From assembly GCF_000961885.1 (NCBI RefSeq), contig NZ_JZKH01000038.1, forward strand, positions 1 through 64,000: a stretch of 64,000 nt of DNA, given 5' to 3'. The stretch is from Streptomyces rubellomurinus. GTDB taxonomy: Bacteria; Actinomycetota; Actinomycetes; Streptomycetales; Streptomycetaceae. The first letter of the stretch is position 1, and each line of letters opens with the position of its first letter. The notes under the pieces are model-generated. The model ran no database searches, was not told the origin of the DNA, and saw nothing but the letters and a program-made list of their open reading frames with translations. The translations under genes and the position numbers were made by a program. This document shows positions 1 through 7,915 of this stretch, in pieces.

Positions 1-95
1 TCTGCACCAACGCCGTCTACCACCACCAGGACAACCGCACCCGCCTCGCCCCGCTGCGGACCCTCGCCCTGAAGGCGATCACCGACGAACCCTAG
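1..95 (+). CDS. C-terminal end of an unidentified protein (partial)
   Basis: An open frame enters from outside the window and ends at TAG 93-95. It encodes 30 residues ending in KAITDEP. The stop is followed at once by an AGGAGGG ribosome-binding site for murB, so this gene is probably the upstream member of the same operon. The fragment is too short to assign a family. Confidence 0.5.
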   Translation, partial: CTNAVYHHQDNRTRLAPLRTLALKAITDEP

Positions 96-106
96 GAGGG
101 CCACCC

Positions 107-1180
107 GTGCCCAGCACCACGCTCGCGTCCCTCACCACCCTGCGGCTCGGCGGCCCGGCCGGCGGCCTCCTGCAGGTCGCCGACCCCGACGACTGGTTCG
201 AACTGGTCCGTACAATCGGCGACCGACAGGAGGACGCGCCCCTCACGCTCGGCCACGGCAGCAATGTCATCGCCGCCGACACCGGCCACGAGGGCACCGT
301 CGCCGTGATGAACACCCGGGGCATCACCGTGAAGCGGGTGGACGACGACACGGTGGCCGCGACCGTCCAGGCCGGCCACCCGCTCGCCGACCTCGTCCAG
401 TGGGCCGCAGCCGAACACCTCGCCGGAATCGAGTGCCTGGCAGGCATACCCGGCACTGTCGGAGCTGCCCCGGTCCAGAACGCCGGAGCCTATGGCCAGC
501 AGGTCTCCGGCACCCTCGACCACCTCACCGCCTGGGACTGGGACATGGGCCGCCTGCGGACCCTGCCCGCCCAGGCATGCCGCCTCCGCCACCGCGACAG
601 CCGCTTCAAGAACGACCCCGGCCGCTGGACCATCCTCACCGCGACGTTCCACCTCACCCGCTCACCGGCTGCCCCGATCACCTACCAGCCGCTCGCCGAC
701 GAACTCGGCGTCTGTGTCGGCGCCCGACCGCCCGTCGCCGAGGTGGCCACCGCCGTCCTCGCCAACCGTCACCGCCGCGGACTCCTCCTCGACCCCCACG
801 GCCCCGACGCCCGCCAGGCCGGATCGGTCTTCCTCAACCCACCCGTCACCGCCGCCCAGGCCGCCCGTTGGTCGGCTGCCGGCTGCCCAGTCCACACCGA
901 CAGCGACGGGCAGCTGCGGGCCAGCGCCGGCTGGCTGCTGGAGCACACCGGCTACCGCCCCGGCTACAAGATCGCAGACGGCATCCGCTGCTCGGAACGC
1001 CGCACCCTCACCCTCACCGCCCACGACGGAGCAACCGCGACGGACTTCGCCCAGGCCCTCACCGAGCTCTCGGCCCAGGTCGAGATCGCGACCGGGATCA
1101 AACTCCGGCCCGAACCGACGTTGGTCGGCGCCTGGACCGCCACCGCCAACGACCCGCAGCAGACCACGGAGATCAAGTGA
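107..1180 (+). CDS. murB: UDP-N-acetylenolpyruvoylglucosamine reductase (MurB-like)
   Basis: This 357-residue FAD-dependent reductase is predicted to convert UDP-GlcNAc-enolpyruvate to UDP-MurNAc in the cytoplasm. Visible family motifs are RLGGPA near the N-terminus, the FAD-binding LGHGSNV, the segment GIPGTVGAAPVQNAGAYGQ, RDSRFK, the catalytic-serine motif AGSVFLNP, and RPEPTLVG near the C-terminus, which carries the conserved Glu. The GTG start follows AGGAGGG by 6 nt. The stop overlaps the peptide deformylase GTG (GTGA), so the two are translationally coupled. It does not sit in a cell-division (dcw) cluster, so it is probably an accessory paralogue in a mobile region. Confidence 0.88.
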   Translation: MPSTTLASLTTLRLGGPAGGLLQVADPDDWFELVRTIGDRQEDAPLTLGHGSNVIAADTGHEGTVAVMNTRGITVKRVDDDTVAATVQAGHPLADLVQWAAAEHLAGIECLAGIPGTVGAAPVQNAGAYGQQVSGTLDHLTAWDWDMGRLRTLPAQACRLRHRDSRFKNDPGRWTILTATFHLTRSPAAPITYQPLADELGVCVGARPPVAEVATAVLANRHRRGLLLDPHGPDARQAGSVFLNPPVTAAQAARWSAAGCPVHTDSDGQLRASAGWLLEHTGYRPGYKIADGIRCSERRTLTLTAHDGATATDFAQALTELSAQVEIATGIKLRPEPTLVGAWTATANDPQQTTEIK

Positions 1181-1745
1181 TCGAGGTGCGGCCCAGCCAG
1201 CAGATGCAGTCCCTCGGCGTCGTCCAACAGGGCATCCCCATCCTCAACCAGCCCGCCGAACCCTTCGACCTCCCGGCCGAACACGCCGCCGCCCAGACCG
1301 TGATCGACGAGCTGTTCGCCGCCGTCGATCGCATCGGCCGCGTCCACTCCTTCGCCAAGGGCATGGGCCTCGCCGCCCCGCAGATCGGTATCCCCCGCGC
1401 CGCCGCCCTCGTCCTTCCCCTGACCGCCGACGCCGAGCCGATCATCCTGCTCAACCCGACGATCACGGCCGTCTCCGACGAGACCGACGAGAAGTACGAG
1501 GGATGCCTCAGCTTCTTCGACGTCCGCGGCATGGTCCCTCGCCCCTCCGCATGATCGTCACCGCGGCCAACCTCGACGGCACCATCACCACGGTCACCTA
1601 CGAGTTCGGCTTGGCCCGCCTCATCGCCCACGAGATCGACCACCTCGACGGCCTGCTCTACACCGCACGCATGGCTGCCGGCGTCGAGCCCATCCCTGTC
1701 GAGCAGTACCGGCAGACCGGCCAAACGTGCTCCTACGAGCGGTGA
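1177..1745 (+). pseudogene. def: peptide deformylase, frameshifted between motif 2 and motif 3
   Basis: Peptide deformylase removes the N-formyl group from nascent proteins with a metal held by one Cys and two His. Motif 1 (GMGLAAPQIG) and motif 2 (EGCLS) are read from GTG 1177, but that frame stops at TGA 1552-1554. Motif 3 (HEIDHLDG) follows in another frame ending at 1745. Adding one C in the C run at 1542-1545 would restore GMVPRPLRMIVTAAN and a 189-residue enzyme. The start overlaps the murB stop. It may be a real pseudogene or a sequencing error; as written, no active enzyme is made. Confidence 0.85.
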
Positions 1746-1929
1746 GCGCCTGCCGACCTCACCCTGAGCACTCTGGCGTCTCACGGTGACGGCCCTGGAC
1801 ACTGGGCTTGTCACACGTTCCATCGCTCACCGCCTGTCGTGGCCGGGCCAAGCCCCGGTTGCGCCGCCCGTGCACTCCTCCATATTGGAATAAGGTAGGA
1901 CAAAGGGGGTCACTGACCGGGGAGGTCGG

Positions 1930-2793
1930 ATGGCTACGAGCCTAGTGACCGAGTACAGCCCGAAAGAGTGGAAGAACCTAGTTCACCTCGGGCAAGAGCT
2001 GGTCGACAGCGAGAGCACGGTCCAGTTCCGGCTGGGTGACATCGGCCTTGAGCTGGTGCCGCTACCGCCGAAGGGCAAGCGCTTGCCCATGAAGGCGTAC
2101 AGCATGCTGGCCGACTACGCCGACGAGGTCGGGCTCACGCGGGAGACGTTCGAGGGCTACCGGCTCGTCGCAGGCGCCTGGCCGAAGGACAAACGGCAGG
2201 AAGACGTCTGCTGGACGGTCCATTCCATCCTGTCCTACCGGCACGACCGGTTCGAGTTGATCCTCGACCCTCCGGTACACCGCAAGACTGGCCGCCGAGA
2301 GTGGACCTGCGCTGCGGCCCAGCGGGTAATGGGCTGGAAGACCGACGTTCCTGAGACTGAGGACGAGCGCCTCCAGATGGTCGAGGACCTCCTCAACGAC
2401 GAGCAGGTAGCGGCCAAGGCTGTTGAGCGCGCCATGAGCCGGAAAGAAGTGGCGCGCCGCGTCGTCGAGCGGCCGGCTGTTCGCGAGTCGTTTAACCGGG
2501 CACAGACCGAGCGAATCGTCGAGGCGCACGAGCAGACGAAGAAGCGCCCTGAGATCCGGCGCATCAACGAACAAGCAGAGGTGTACTCCGTCCTGCATCT
2601 CTGCTCCGACTTCACTCACGGCATCGGCCGAGCGTTGCCAACCCTCCACGTGGCCCAGCTCTCCGAGGACGCCAAGGACTCGATCCGCGAGGGACTTCAG
2701 CGCGTGACTGCCGCAGTCTCGTGGACAGAGCATGCCCTGGACACGGGGAGCACCGATATCGACTCCGCACTGGAACGGCTGCTGGCGGAGTAG
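1930..2793 (+). CDS. DUF6192-like / RacO-type protein of unknown function
   Basis: This 287-residue soluble protein resembles streptomycete proteins annotated DUF6192 or RacO; I recall the family by appearance and am not certain. It is rich in Lys, Arg and Glu, with a helical middle (about residues 130-220) containing charged repeats such as MSRKEVARRVVERP, which suggests DNA or protein binding in the style of ParB/KorB proteins. The ATG follows GGGGAGGT. Codon use is less GC-extreme than in neighbours (AAG, GAG, CTA and GTA occur), which suggests acquired DNA. The next gene is of the RacP type. Confidence 0.6.
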   Translation: MATSLVTEYSPKEWKNLVHLGQELVDSESTVQFRLGDIGLELVPLPPKGKRLPMKAYSMLADYADEVGLTRETFEGYRLVAGAWPKDKRQEDVCWTVHSILSYRHDRFELILDPPVHRKTGRREWTCAAAQRVMGWKTDVPETEDERLQMVEDLLNDEQVAAKAVERAMSRKEVARRVVERPAVRESFNRAQTERIVEAHEQTKKRPEIRRINEQAEVYSVLHLCSDFTHGIGRALPTLHVAQLSEDAKDSIREGLQRVTAAVSWTEHALDTGSTDIDSALERLLAE

Positions 2794-2943
2794 CGAATGA
2801 AACAACATCCACAGGAAGGAGCAGGCCGTCTGCCCTCCGCGCGCTCGGGGAAGCACAGACAGGGAAAGCATCAAGACGATCGGCTGGAGGAGCCGGAAGG
2901 CTGCGCGGAGGATGCTCGTCCAGTTCCCAAGGGATGAATAGCG

Positions 2944-3357
2944 ATGACCGTGTACCAGCACGCCGAGGTATCGGCACAGATGGTCAAGGACGCCTTGGAC
3001 GAGGCAGGAACCCGGGGCTTGACGTTTGACGAGCTGCTCGACGAAACAGGTCTCACGCGCTGCCAAGTCAGGTACGGGATGGCTTACCTGCGAGAGAGCC
3101 TTGCAGGGCTGAAGGACTCATCGGCCGTGTTCACGTACGACCCCAGAGACAACGTGTACCGCACCGAGTACATCCCGGAAGTCGCCGACTACTACGAGAT
3201 TCTGAGGCTCCAGGGCGACGCGACTCGGACCCTCCGGATGTTGGCCGGCACGGTGATCCCCCACTCGAGGCTGGCCCGGACCAAGCAGGTGCGTCTTCTG
3301 CGCCGCCACCTGGAGGTCGTCGTCGAAGACACCAAGGACATCCTCGCGCCGGTGTGA
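2944..3357 (+). CDS. RacP-like small winged-helix protein
   Basis: This 137-residue protein resembles proteins labelled RacP in Streptomyces genomes (weak recall). Residues 5-60 look like a winged helix: GLTFDELLDETGLTRCQVRYGMAYLRE has the shape of helix-turn-helix and recognition helix. The rest is a basic C-terminus with KQVRLLRRHLEVVVEDTKD. It lies 150 bp after the DUF6192-like gene on the same strand, and the two are probably co-transcribed. No enzymatic motif is visible. A regulator or replication/partition accessory of an integrated element is the simplest reading. Confidence 0.55.
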   Translation: MTVYQHAEVSAQMVKDALDEAGTRGLTFDELLDETGLTRCQVRYGMAYLRESLAGLKDSSAVFTYDPRDNVYRTEYIPEVADYYEILRLQGDATRTLRMLAGTVIPHSRLARTKQVRLLRRHLEVVVEDTKDILAPV

Positions 3358-3540
3358 CCGGTCCAGCCCAACACGCGAAGGGCTGGACTGCGGTGAAGCC
3401 GTATGCGCCCTCAGCCGGCTCCACCTCGATCCGTCGCGCCGCAACGGGGAGCGATGCGCCCTCGACCGAGATCCCGCTCCCGTCGCCGGCCAGCAATGCC
3501 AGACACCGGAACAGCTAACGCAAGACATGGCAATAAGGGT

Positions 3541-3620
3541 GGACTAGTAGTCCAGGGAAGCATCTAGACACCTGGATACGAGGCATGCAAGTATCCAGGC
3601 ATCCGCCAGACGGCGGATGC
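3541..3620. promoter_or_regulatory. three consecutive perfect palindromes upstream of the 3636 gene
   Basis: GGACTA-G-TAGTCC lies at 3541-3553. CCTGGATAC and GTATCCAGG (3571-3579 and 3591-3599) form a 9-bp inverted repeat with an 11-nt spacer. GCATCCGCC-AGAC-GGCGGATGC (3599-3620) forms a 9-bp hairpin ending 4 nt before the GGGAGGG ribosome-binding site. This looks like an operator array plus a translation-blocking hairpin for the next gene. The binding protein is unknown; the two preceding small proteins are candidates. Confidence 0.55.
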
Positions 3621-3635
3621 ATTGGGAGGGATGGC

Positions 3636-4118
3636 ATGTCTCAGGAACAGCAGTTCGTCTCGGTACCGGTTCCGATCCAGCACGTCACGCAGGTGTACGC
3701 GTTTCTCGCGGAACTCGCCGGCATCACGACGGGTCCATCGGCAGAGACCACCGCCACTCCGCTGGACGACGGCGAATGGCCCTTCGTCGAGTGGGGCGTG
3801 CAAGACCTGCGCAAGCTGACGCAGGACGCACTGGACTCCGTGCAGGTGGTCACCGGAGTACTCGACATCCTGGCCAAGCAGCCCGGCGAGCGAGTGAGCT
3901 ACACCTCGCTCGTGGAACTGCTCAACGTGGACCGAAAGCGCCTACGGGGCGTCCTGTCCGCCTTCACCCGCGTCGTACACAAGCACTACGGTCGACGGAA
4001 CTGGCCGATGACCTGGGTGGAGGCTCCCAGCGAGGGGACCGACCTCAAGTCCGAGTTCTACTACACGGTGAGCGAGACCACCGCCGCGCGGTGGCGGGAG
4101 GTTCGCACTCAGAGCTGA
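3636..4118 (+). CDS. hypothetical winged-helix-like protein
   Basis: This 160-residue protein is of no family I can name. The ATG at 3636 was chosen because GGGAGGG lies 6 nt upstream; an in-frame ATG at 3585 lies inside the palindrome array. Residues 65-120 (VTGVLDILAKQPGERVSYTSLVELLNVDRKRLRGVLSAFTRVVHKHYG) read as a winged helix with a recognition helix. It is the last gene before the tRNA-Ser fragment and appears to belong to the element left of 4342. A small DNA-binding protein is the best guess. Confidence 0.55.
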   Translation: MSQEQQFVSVPVPIQHVTQVYAFLAELAGITTGPSAETTATPLDDGEWPFVEWGVQDLRKLTQDALDSVQVVTGVLDILAKQPGERVSYTSLVELLNVDRKRLRGVLSAFTRVVHKHYGRRNWPMTWVEAPSEGTDLKSEFYYTVSETTAARWREVRTQS

Positions 4119-4170
4119 TGGCGGCCGAGACGAGTCCCACCGCGCGGGAGATGTCTGAGGCAACCAGTTG

Positions 4171-4190
4171 TGGTTGCAGTTCTGGTTGCA
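4171..4190 (+). repeat. paired GGTTGCA repeats, putative integrase arm sites
   Basis: TGGTTGCAGTTCTGGTTGCA is a tandem pair with 11-bp period, followed by ATTCACCCCCGTCCGG. The same layout occurs at 12002-12036, where both copies read GGTCTCA instead; 31 of 35 positions match. It sits about 100 bp left of the tRNA-Ser fragment at 4287, as expected for an arm-type site of a tyrosine recombinase. Confidence 0.5.
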
Positions 4191-4286
4191 TTCACCCCCG
4201 TCCGGGGGCGTTCAGCGCCCGACCGGCGAGTCATTCCGCCGCAGGTCAGGACGCCTACGACCGTCCCCGGACAGCCGGACGAACAG

Positions 4287-4342
4287 TTGGAAAGCGTGTT
4301 GGGGGCAACCCCTCACGAGTTCGAATCTCGTATCCTCCGCCT
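4287..4342 (+). repeat. tRNA-Ser 3' fragment, att site copy 1
   Basis: This 56-bp segment is the 3' portion of a serine tRNA from the anticodon loop (TTGGAAA, consistent with GGA) through the long variable arm (TTGGGGGCAACCCC), the T arm (GAGTTCGAATCTC) and the acceptor strand (ATCCTCC). The 5' half of the tRNA is missing. It is identical to 12118-12173. Such fragments are left when an element integrates into a tRNA 3' end; the intact gene should lie left of the window. Confidence 0.85.
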
Positions 4343-4360
4343 CTGCCCAGTAGGGCAGTT

Positions 4361-4394
4361 GAAGGCCCCGACCGGGTTCCCGGTCGGGGCCTTC
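4361..4394 (+). terminator. hairpin terminator after tRNA fragment
   Basis: A perfect 16-bp stem (arms 4361-4376 and 4379-4394) with a 2-nt apex is followed by TTCGTG. It lies 18 bp after the tRNA-Ser fragment, like the original tRNA terminator carried along by recombination. A similar hairpin follows the second fragment at 12178-12212. Confidence 0.75.
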
Positions 4395-4403
4395 TTCGTG
4401 TCG

Positions 4404-4426
4404 TGGTCTCAGTTTTGGTCTCAGTT
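4404..4426 (+). repeat. paired GGTCTCA repeats, left arm of the 7.8-kb element
   Basis: TGGTCTCAGTTTTGGTCTCA (4404-4423) is a tandem pair with 11-bp period. The core GGTCTCA is the same as at the element's right end (12002-12021) and differs from the GGTTGCA pair at 4171. This supports pairing 4404 with 12002 as the two ends of one element. Confidence 0.5.
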
Positions 4427-4531
4427 CGTCGGCACCGGGTGAGCAACTGCCCCGGACCGCCCCGGCGGCACCGCAGCCCCGGAGACCCGACCACTGCCAC
4501 GCACATGATCCCCACCTGAACGGGTAGCCGC

Positions 4532-5014
4532 ATGGTTCGAGGAGCTGCAACGGGAAGCAGGCGAACCACCGTGGAGAGTCACCTCGGCCCAGCAGCGGTT
4601 CGCCGTCACTGCCAGCTCGATTTCACCGCCGGAGGTGGAACGTCCCCCGTCAGCGAAGGTAGGGCATTCACGCGCCGAACCCTGTCCGGTTGGCATCTCG
4701 CCCCATCCGTTCTCGGCGACGACGTCCAGCTCATCGTGTCGGAACTGCTCACCAACGCCGCCAGGTACACGACGGGCCCTCTCGCACTGGATCTGGACCA
4801 GAACGGCCCGTGCCTGCGCATCACCGTCATCGACCCCCGCTCCGGCACCGTGCTGCCCGATCCGGGCACGCACCGGCCGGCACGGGTCGGCGGCCATGGC
4901 CTGTTCATCGTCGACCGCCTCGCCCTCTGCTGGGGCACCCTCCCGAACGCCGGCGGCAAGGCCGTATGGGCCGAACTCCTCGTCCCCTCCGAACAACCAC
5001 CGCCATCGCCTTGA
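4532..5014 (+). CDS. anti-sigma-factor-like ATP-binding protein (HATPase_c_2)
   Basis: This 160-residue cytoplasmic GHKL ATPase is of the RsbW/SpoIIAB class common in Streptomyces, predicted to bind or phosphorylate anti-anti-sigma partners. The N box is VSELLTNAARYT (about residues 69-80) and the G box is GGHGLFIVDRLA (about 118-129); ITVIDP supplies the Asp. The ATG at 4532 has no clear ribosome-binding site. An in-frame GTG near 4571 with GGAAGCAGG upstream is an alternative start. It is the first gene inside the element and may act with the SpoIIE phosphatase at the other end. Confidence 0.75.
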   Translation: MVRGAATGSRRTTVESHLGPAAVRRHCQLDFTAGGGTSPVSEGRAFTRRTLSGWHLAPSVLGDDVQLIVSELLTNAARYTTGPLALDLDQNGPCLRITVIDPRSGTVLPDPGTHRPARVGGHGLFIVDRLALCWGTLPNAGGKAVWAELLVPSEQPPPSP

Positions 5015-5135
5015 AACCCCGCGCCGTGACACGGATCCGCGGGCGAAAACTCGACCCCGCGTTCCACGGTGTGGCCCAACAGCGGATCCTCAAGTCAGGC
5101 ATGGCAAAAGCGGAATCCAGGTTCATACTTATGGT

Positions 5136-5492
5136 ATGTCGGATGAGCGAGAGCCGCGAACGAGCTGGACGTTCCTGACGCAGCACGCGCGTGTGCTGTT
5201 GATGATCTCGCGGGATGCGGACGTCCGCTTGCGGGACCTGGCCGCGATGTGCGGCATGACCGAACGGGCCGCGCGGGCGATCGTCACGGACCTGGAGAAG
5301 GCCGGCTACCTGACCCACTCCCGGCACGGACGCCGCAACCGCTACCAGGTGGTCCGCGGCACGTACTTCCGTCATCCCGCCGAGGGCCACCACGAGATCG
5401 CCGGGCTGCTGGCCCTGTTCGCCGATCTCGCCCCCGACGCCGGCCACCAGCCTGCGACCGCCACCGGTGATCATCATGATGAGCATCCGTGA
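5136..5492 (+). CDS. winged helix-turn-helix regulator
   Basis: This 118-residue protein carries a MarR/IclR-like winged helix at residues 12-75: VLLMISRDADVRLRDLAAMCGMTERAARAIVTDLEKAGYLTHSRHGRRNRYQV includes the recognition helix and a basic wing. The C-terminus (HPAEGHHEIAGLLALFADLAPD) is short and helical and may dimerise. The ATG at 5136 lies just after a CATACT-like -10 sequence, so the mRNA may be leaderless; no ribosome-binding site is visible. It is a DNA-binding repressor of unknown target, probably within the element. Confidence 0.68.
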   Translation: MSDEREPRTSWTFLTQHARVLLMISRDADVRLRDLAAMCGMTERAARAIVTDLEKAGYLTHSRHGRRNRYQVVRGTYFRHPAEGHHEIAGLLALFADLAPDAGHQPATATGDHHDEHP

Positions 5493-5574
5493 CCCCGCGC
5501 CAACCCGTCTCCCGTACCCCGCCGCACCTTGTGCGCGTCCCGGCCGCTCTGCCACCACCCCTCCCGTTGAGGCG

Positions 5575-6033
5575 GTGAGTCCAGTGCCCGACCCCAGCGG
5601 ATCCACCCGGCACGGATCGGGTGAGGAGCTCCGGACGGACACTCCGTCTCGCTACGCGGTGACCCTTCCGGGTGTACCCGGCAGGCACAGTCCGCTCGAG
5701 GTCGTCGTCGTTCATGCCACGGACGAGGTGACCGCGGACGGGGCCCTGGTCTACGCGGACAAGGCCGGCACCTTCCGCGTAGAGATCATCGGGGAGACGG
5801 CCCGACCGCTCGCCGAGCCCGACCGGTCCGGAACGGCACACGTGCATGCACGCCACCCCACTGCCCTGACCTCGCCGCAGCTTCGCTCCGGGCATGGCCC
5901 GACCTGGCACCGTGCTCGATTCCTGACCGGCGCAAACAGCTCAGGACTCTCGAACGCGGGCACTCAGCCTCAGGCAGCCTTGCCCGCGACGAGGCTGGTG
6001 ACACGGTCGGCCATGAGGACACCGAGGATGTAG
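5575..6033 (+). CDS. small hypothetical protein (doubtful 3' half)
   Basis: The in-frame GTG codons at 5575 and 5584 open a frame of about 150 codons. The first part (TPSRYAVTLPGVPGRHSPLEVVVVHATDEVTADGALVYADKAGTFRVEIIGETARPL) has plausible protein composition. The second part is low-complexity and overlaps the 3' end of the CBS gene on the opposite strand by 64 bp. Either the protein is real with a decayed tail or only the first 80 codons are coding. No family is recognised. Confidence 0.35.
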   Translation: MSPVPDPSGSTRHGSGEELRTDTPSRYAVTLPGVPGRHSPLEVVVVHATDEVTADGALVYADKAGTFRVEIIGETARPLAEPDRSGTAHVHARHPTALTSPQLRSGHGPTWHRARFLTGANSSGLSNAGTQPQAALPATRLVTRSAMRTPRM

Positions 6034-6404
6034 CCGTCCTCGTCGACGACGGGCCAGACCGCCAAGCGCTTGACCCGCATGGCGATCGCGGCCAGGGCCA
6101 GGCCCATGGTCGGCCAGGCGAACGGGCCGCGCTGGTGGGTGGTGGCACTGATCGCGGTCCGTCCGGTGTACCAGGAGCGGTTCAGGAACGGATGGAGTCC
6201 GGTGCGGGTGACCAGCCCCTCGCACCGGCCGTCGTGGTCGCGGACCAGCAGGTAATCGAGGTGGGCGCCGCGGAGGACGTCGTCGGCCTGGTCGACGGTG
6301 CTGTCGTCGGCTATCTGGTAGTCGCAGGTGTCCATGGCGTCGGCGACCGTGAGGCCGCGGCCGGGCCGTACCGCCTGCGGGGAGTGGGTGGTCACGGTGC
6401 TCAC
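5970..6404 (-). CDS. CBS-domain protein
   Basis: This 144-residue protein has two CBS motifs. VADAMDTCDYQIADDSTVDQADDVLRGAHLDYLLVRDHDGRCEGLVTRTGL is the first and MGLALAAIAMRVKRLAVWPVVDEDGYILGVLMADRV the second. CBS pairs usually bind adenosine nucleotides or act as dimerisation sensors. The GTG at 6404 (VSTVTTHSPQ) is preferred because of an ACGGGAACG ribosome-binding-like stretch; the frame is open further upstream but shows no homology-like sequence. It fits the element's stress-signalling theme. Confidence 0.75.
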   Translation of the reverse strand: MSTVTTHSPQAVRPGRGLTVADAMDTCDYQIADDSTVDQADDVLRGAHLDYLLVRDHDGRCEGLVTRTGLHPFLNRSWYTGRTAISATTHQRGPFAWPTMGLALAAIAMRVKRLAVWPVVDEDGYILGVLMADRVTSLVAGKAA

Positions 6405-6648
6405 CGTTCCCGTCTCCGGCCGCCCTCTGGGGCTGCCGAGCTTTCCTTCACCCAGAACGAGGCCGGAACGGTTACCGGAATACGTGATGCCCTGGATGCC
6501 TACGACCCTACTCCGGTGGCGAGCGGACCGGAGCAGCCCGCTGCGGAGTAGCTTGGAAGACAACCGAGGACATATCGCACATCGGCATCAGCGTCGACGT
6601 CGCCCTGGGTCATGACGGGTCCCTCGCGGACCGGACGGGCGGCTTCGC

Positions 6649-7098
6649 ATGATGCCGATTCCTTTCCCAACCTCTTCCTCTCCTGGGCCGTGGACGGCAC
6701 CCGGCGCCCCGCTGCTGCCTCGCCTGGTTCTGGAACCGACGATGTCACGGGAGGGCGTCTTCGACGGCGCCTGGTGGCCCCGCTCGAACCACGTCCTCGC
6801 CGAACTGCCGGACCTGATCACCGCGCTCGGTGCCCACTTCGGGCGCATCGTCCGGGTCGGCCTCGACACCTCGGCCTGGGACCTCGTGCCCCGGTCCGTG
6901 GCGGCGAACGGCCTGACGGTCAGAATCAACTGGTTCACCGGCAGCGACGCGACGATCAGCGTCACCCGGGGGTTCCAGGACCACTTCCTGCTGCTGGTGG
7001 TACCGCCCGGCACCAAGTCGGCAACGGCCGCCTCGGCGATGGCCGGCGCCTCGGCGACCGGCAACCACACCCCGGCGGCAGAACTCCTGCTCGGCTGA
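6649..7098 (+). CDS. DUF5994 family protein, copy 1
   Basis: This 149-residue actinobacterial protein has the family signature FDGAWWPRSNHVLAELPDLITALGAHFGRIVRVGLDTSAWDLVP followed by NWFTG and LLLVVPPGTKSATAASAMAGA. Function is unknown. The start may be ATG 6649 or the adjacent ATG 6652. A GGAGTAGCTTGGA motif lies about 100 bp upstream, as before the other copies. It is the most divergent of the three plus-strand copies and resembles the minus-strand copy at 9951 (both have SREGV.DGAWWPRS). Confidence 0.75.
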   Translation: MMPIPFPTSSSPGPWTAPGAPLLPRLVLEPTMSREGVFDGAWWPRSNHVLAELPDLITALGAHFGRIVRVGLDTSAWDLVPRSVAANGLTVRINWFTGSDATISVTRGFQDHFLLLVVPPGTKSATAASAMAGASATGNHTPAAELLLG

Positions 7099-7153
7099 AC
7101 GGCCCGGGCACGGTCTCGGCTGCCGCTTCGAGAAGGCGGCAGCCGACGCCGCG

Positions 7154-7297
7154 TCCGGACCGGACCGGACCGGACCGGAGTAGCCTGGACATCACCGAAG
7201 GCACTTCGCATGCCGGCACCGGATACTGGCGTCGTCTCCGGCGAACGGCAATGCCGGACCCGGCTTCTCGGCCGGGCCCGGGGACAGGTCTCTGATC
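7154..7297 (+). repeat. duplicated DUF5994 leader region, copy A
   Basis: About 140 bp upstream of the 7298 gene match 8857-8995 upstream of the 8996 gene. The match includes GGAGTAGCCTGGACATCACC and a GC-rich structured stretch, and both end in TGATCATGAC at the start codon. A CCGGA pentamer run precedes it at 7154-7178. Both copies contain an upstream reading frame starting MPAPDTGVVSGERQ. The gene was duplicated together with its promoter and leader. Confidence 0.7.
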
Positions 7298-7876
7298 ATG
7301 ACCACGACCCTCGATCGTGCGACGACGCCCGCCGCCACGGATTCCACGGCTCGGCTCACCCTCGCGCCCAGTGGCGTGCGGCCCGGCCGTCTGGACGGTG
7401 CCTGGTGGCCCCGCTCGCGTGATCTTCTTCTCGAACTCCCCGCCCTGGCCGCCGAGATCGACGAGCGGTGGGGCCGGATCACCCGGATCACCGTGAACCC
7501 CGCGCGGTGGCCTGTCATCCCCCGGCGGATCCCGGTCACGGGTCACACCGTCCACGCGGGCTGGTTCACCATCGAACAGGACCAGCACATGATCATGGTC
7601 TGTTCCTATGCCCCCCGTCGGCTGAGCCTGCTGGTGGTCCCGCCCCAGACGGATGCCGTCGAGGCCGCCCGGCTGATGGCCGAGGCCGCCGATCCCGCGA
7701 ACACCAGGACCGCGAGCGAACTGCTCGCCGCCGAGCCGAGCACCGGTGCGACCGGGCCGGAAGTCGGTTCCGATTTCCTGCCGTCGGCCGTCACACCCTC
7801 CACCGGGCTTGGCGAGGCCGACCGGCGAGCCGATCTCGCCCGGAGCCGGGCCGCCTCCTGGCCGGCATCCGCGTAG
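7298..7876 (+). CDS. DUF5994 family protein, copy 2
   Basis: This 192-residue paralogue is read from ATG 7298. The core contains RLDGAWWPRSRDLLLELPALAAEIDERWGRITRITVNPARWPVIP, then GHTVHAGWFTIEQDQ and LSLLVVPPQTDAVEAARLMAEAADPANTRTASELLA. The last 45 residues are an unconserved tail. No ribosome-binding site is seen just before the ATG, and the leader is shared with copy 3. The strong match to copy 3 (ITVNPA.W, PRRIPV.GHTVHA, AEAADPANTRTASELLA) indicates a recent tandem duplication. Confidence 0.78.
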   Translation: MTTTLDRATTPAATDSTARLTLAPSGVRPGRLDGAWWPRSRDLLLELPALAAEIDERWGRITRITVNPARWPVIPRRIPVTGHTVHAGWFTIEQDQHMIMVCSYAPRRLSLLVVPPQTDAVEAARLMAEAADPANTRTASELLAAEPSTGATGPEVGSDFLPSAVTPSTGLGEADRRADLARSRAASWPASA

Positions 7877-7915
7877 GCGGCCGGCGGGAGCTGCCCGGGC
7901 CGGAGCCGGGCTGGC

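Noticed and set aside
3358..3540. additional small gene between 2944 and 3636 genes
   Set aside because: Frames on both strands lack a ribosome-binding site and protein-like composition.
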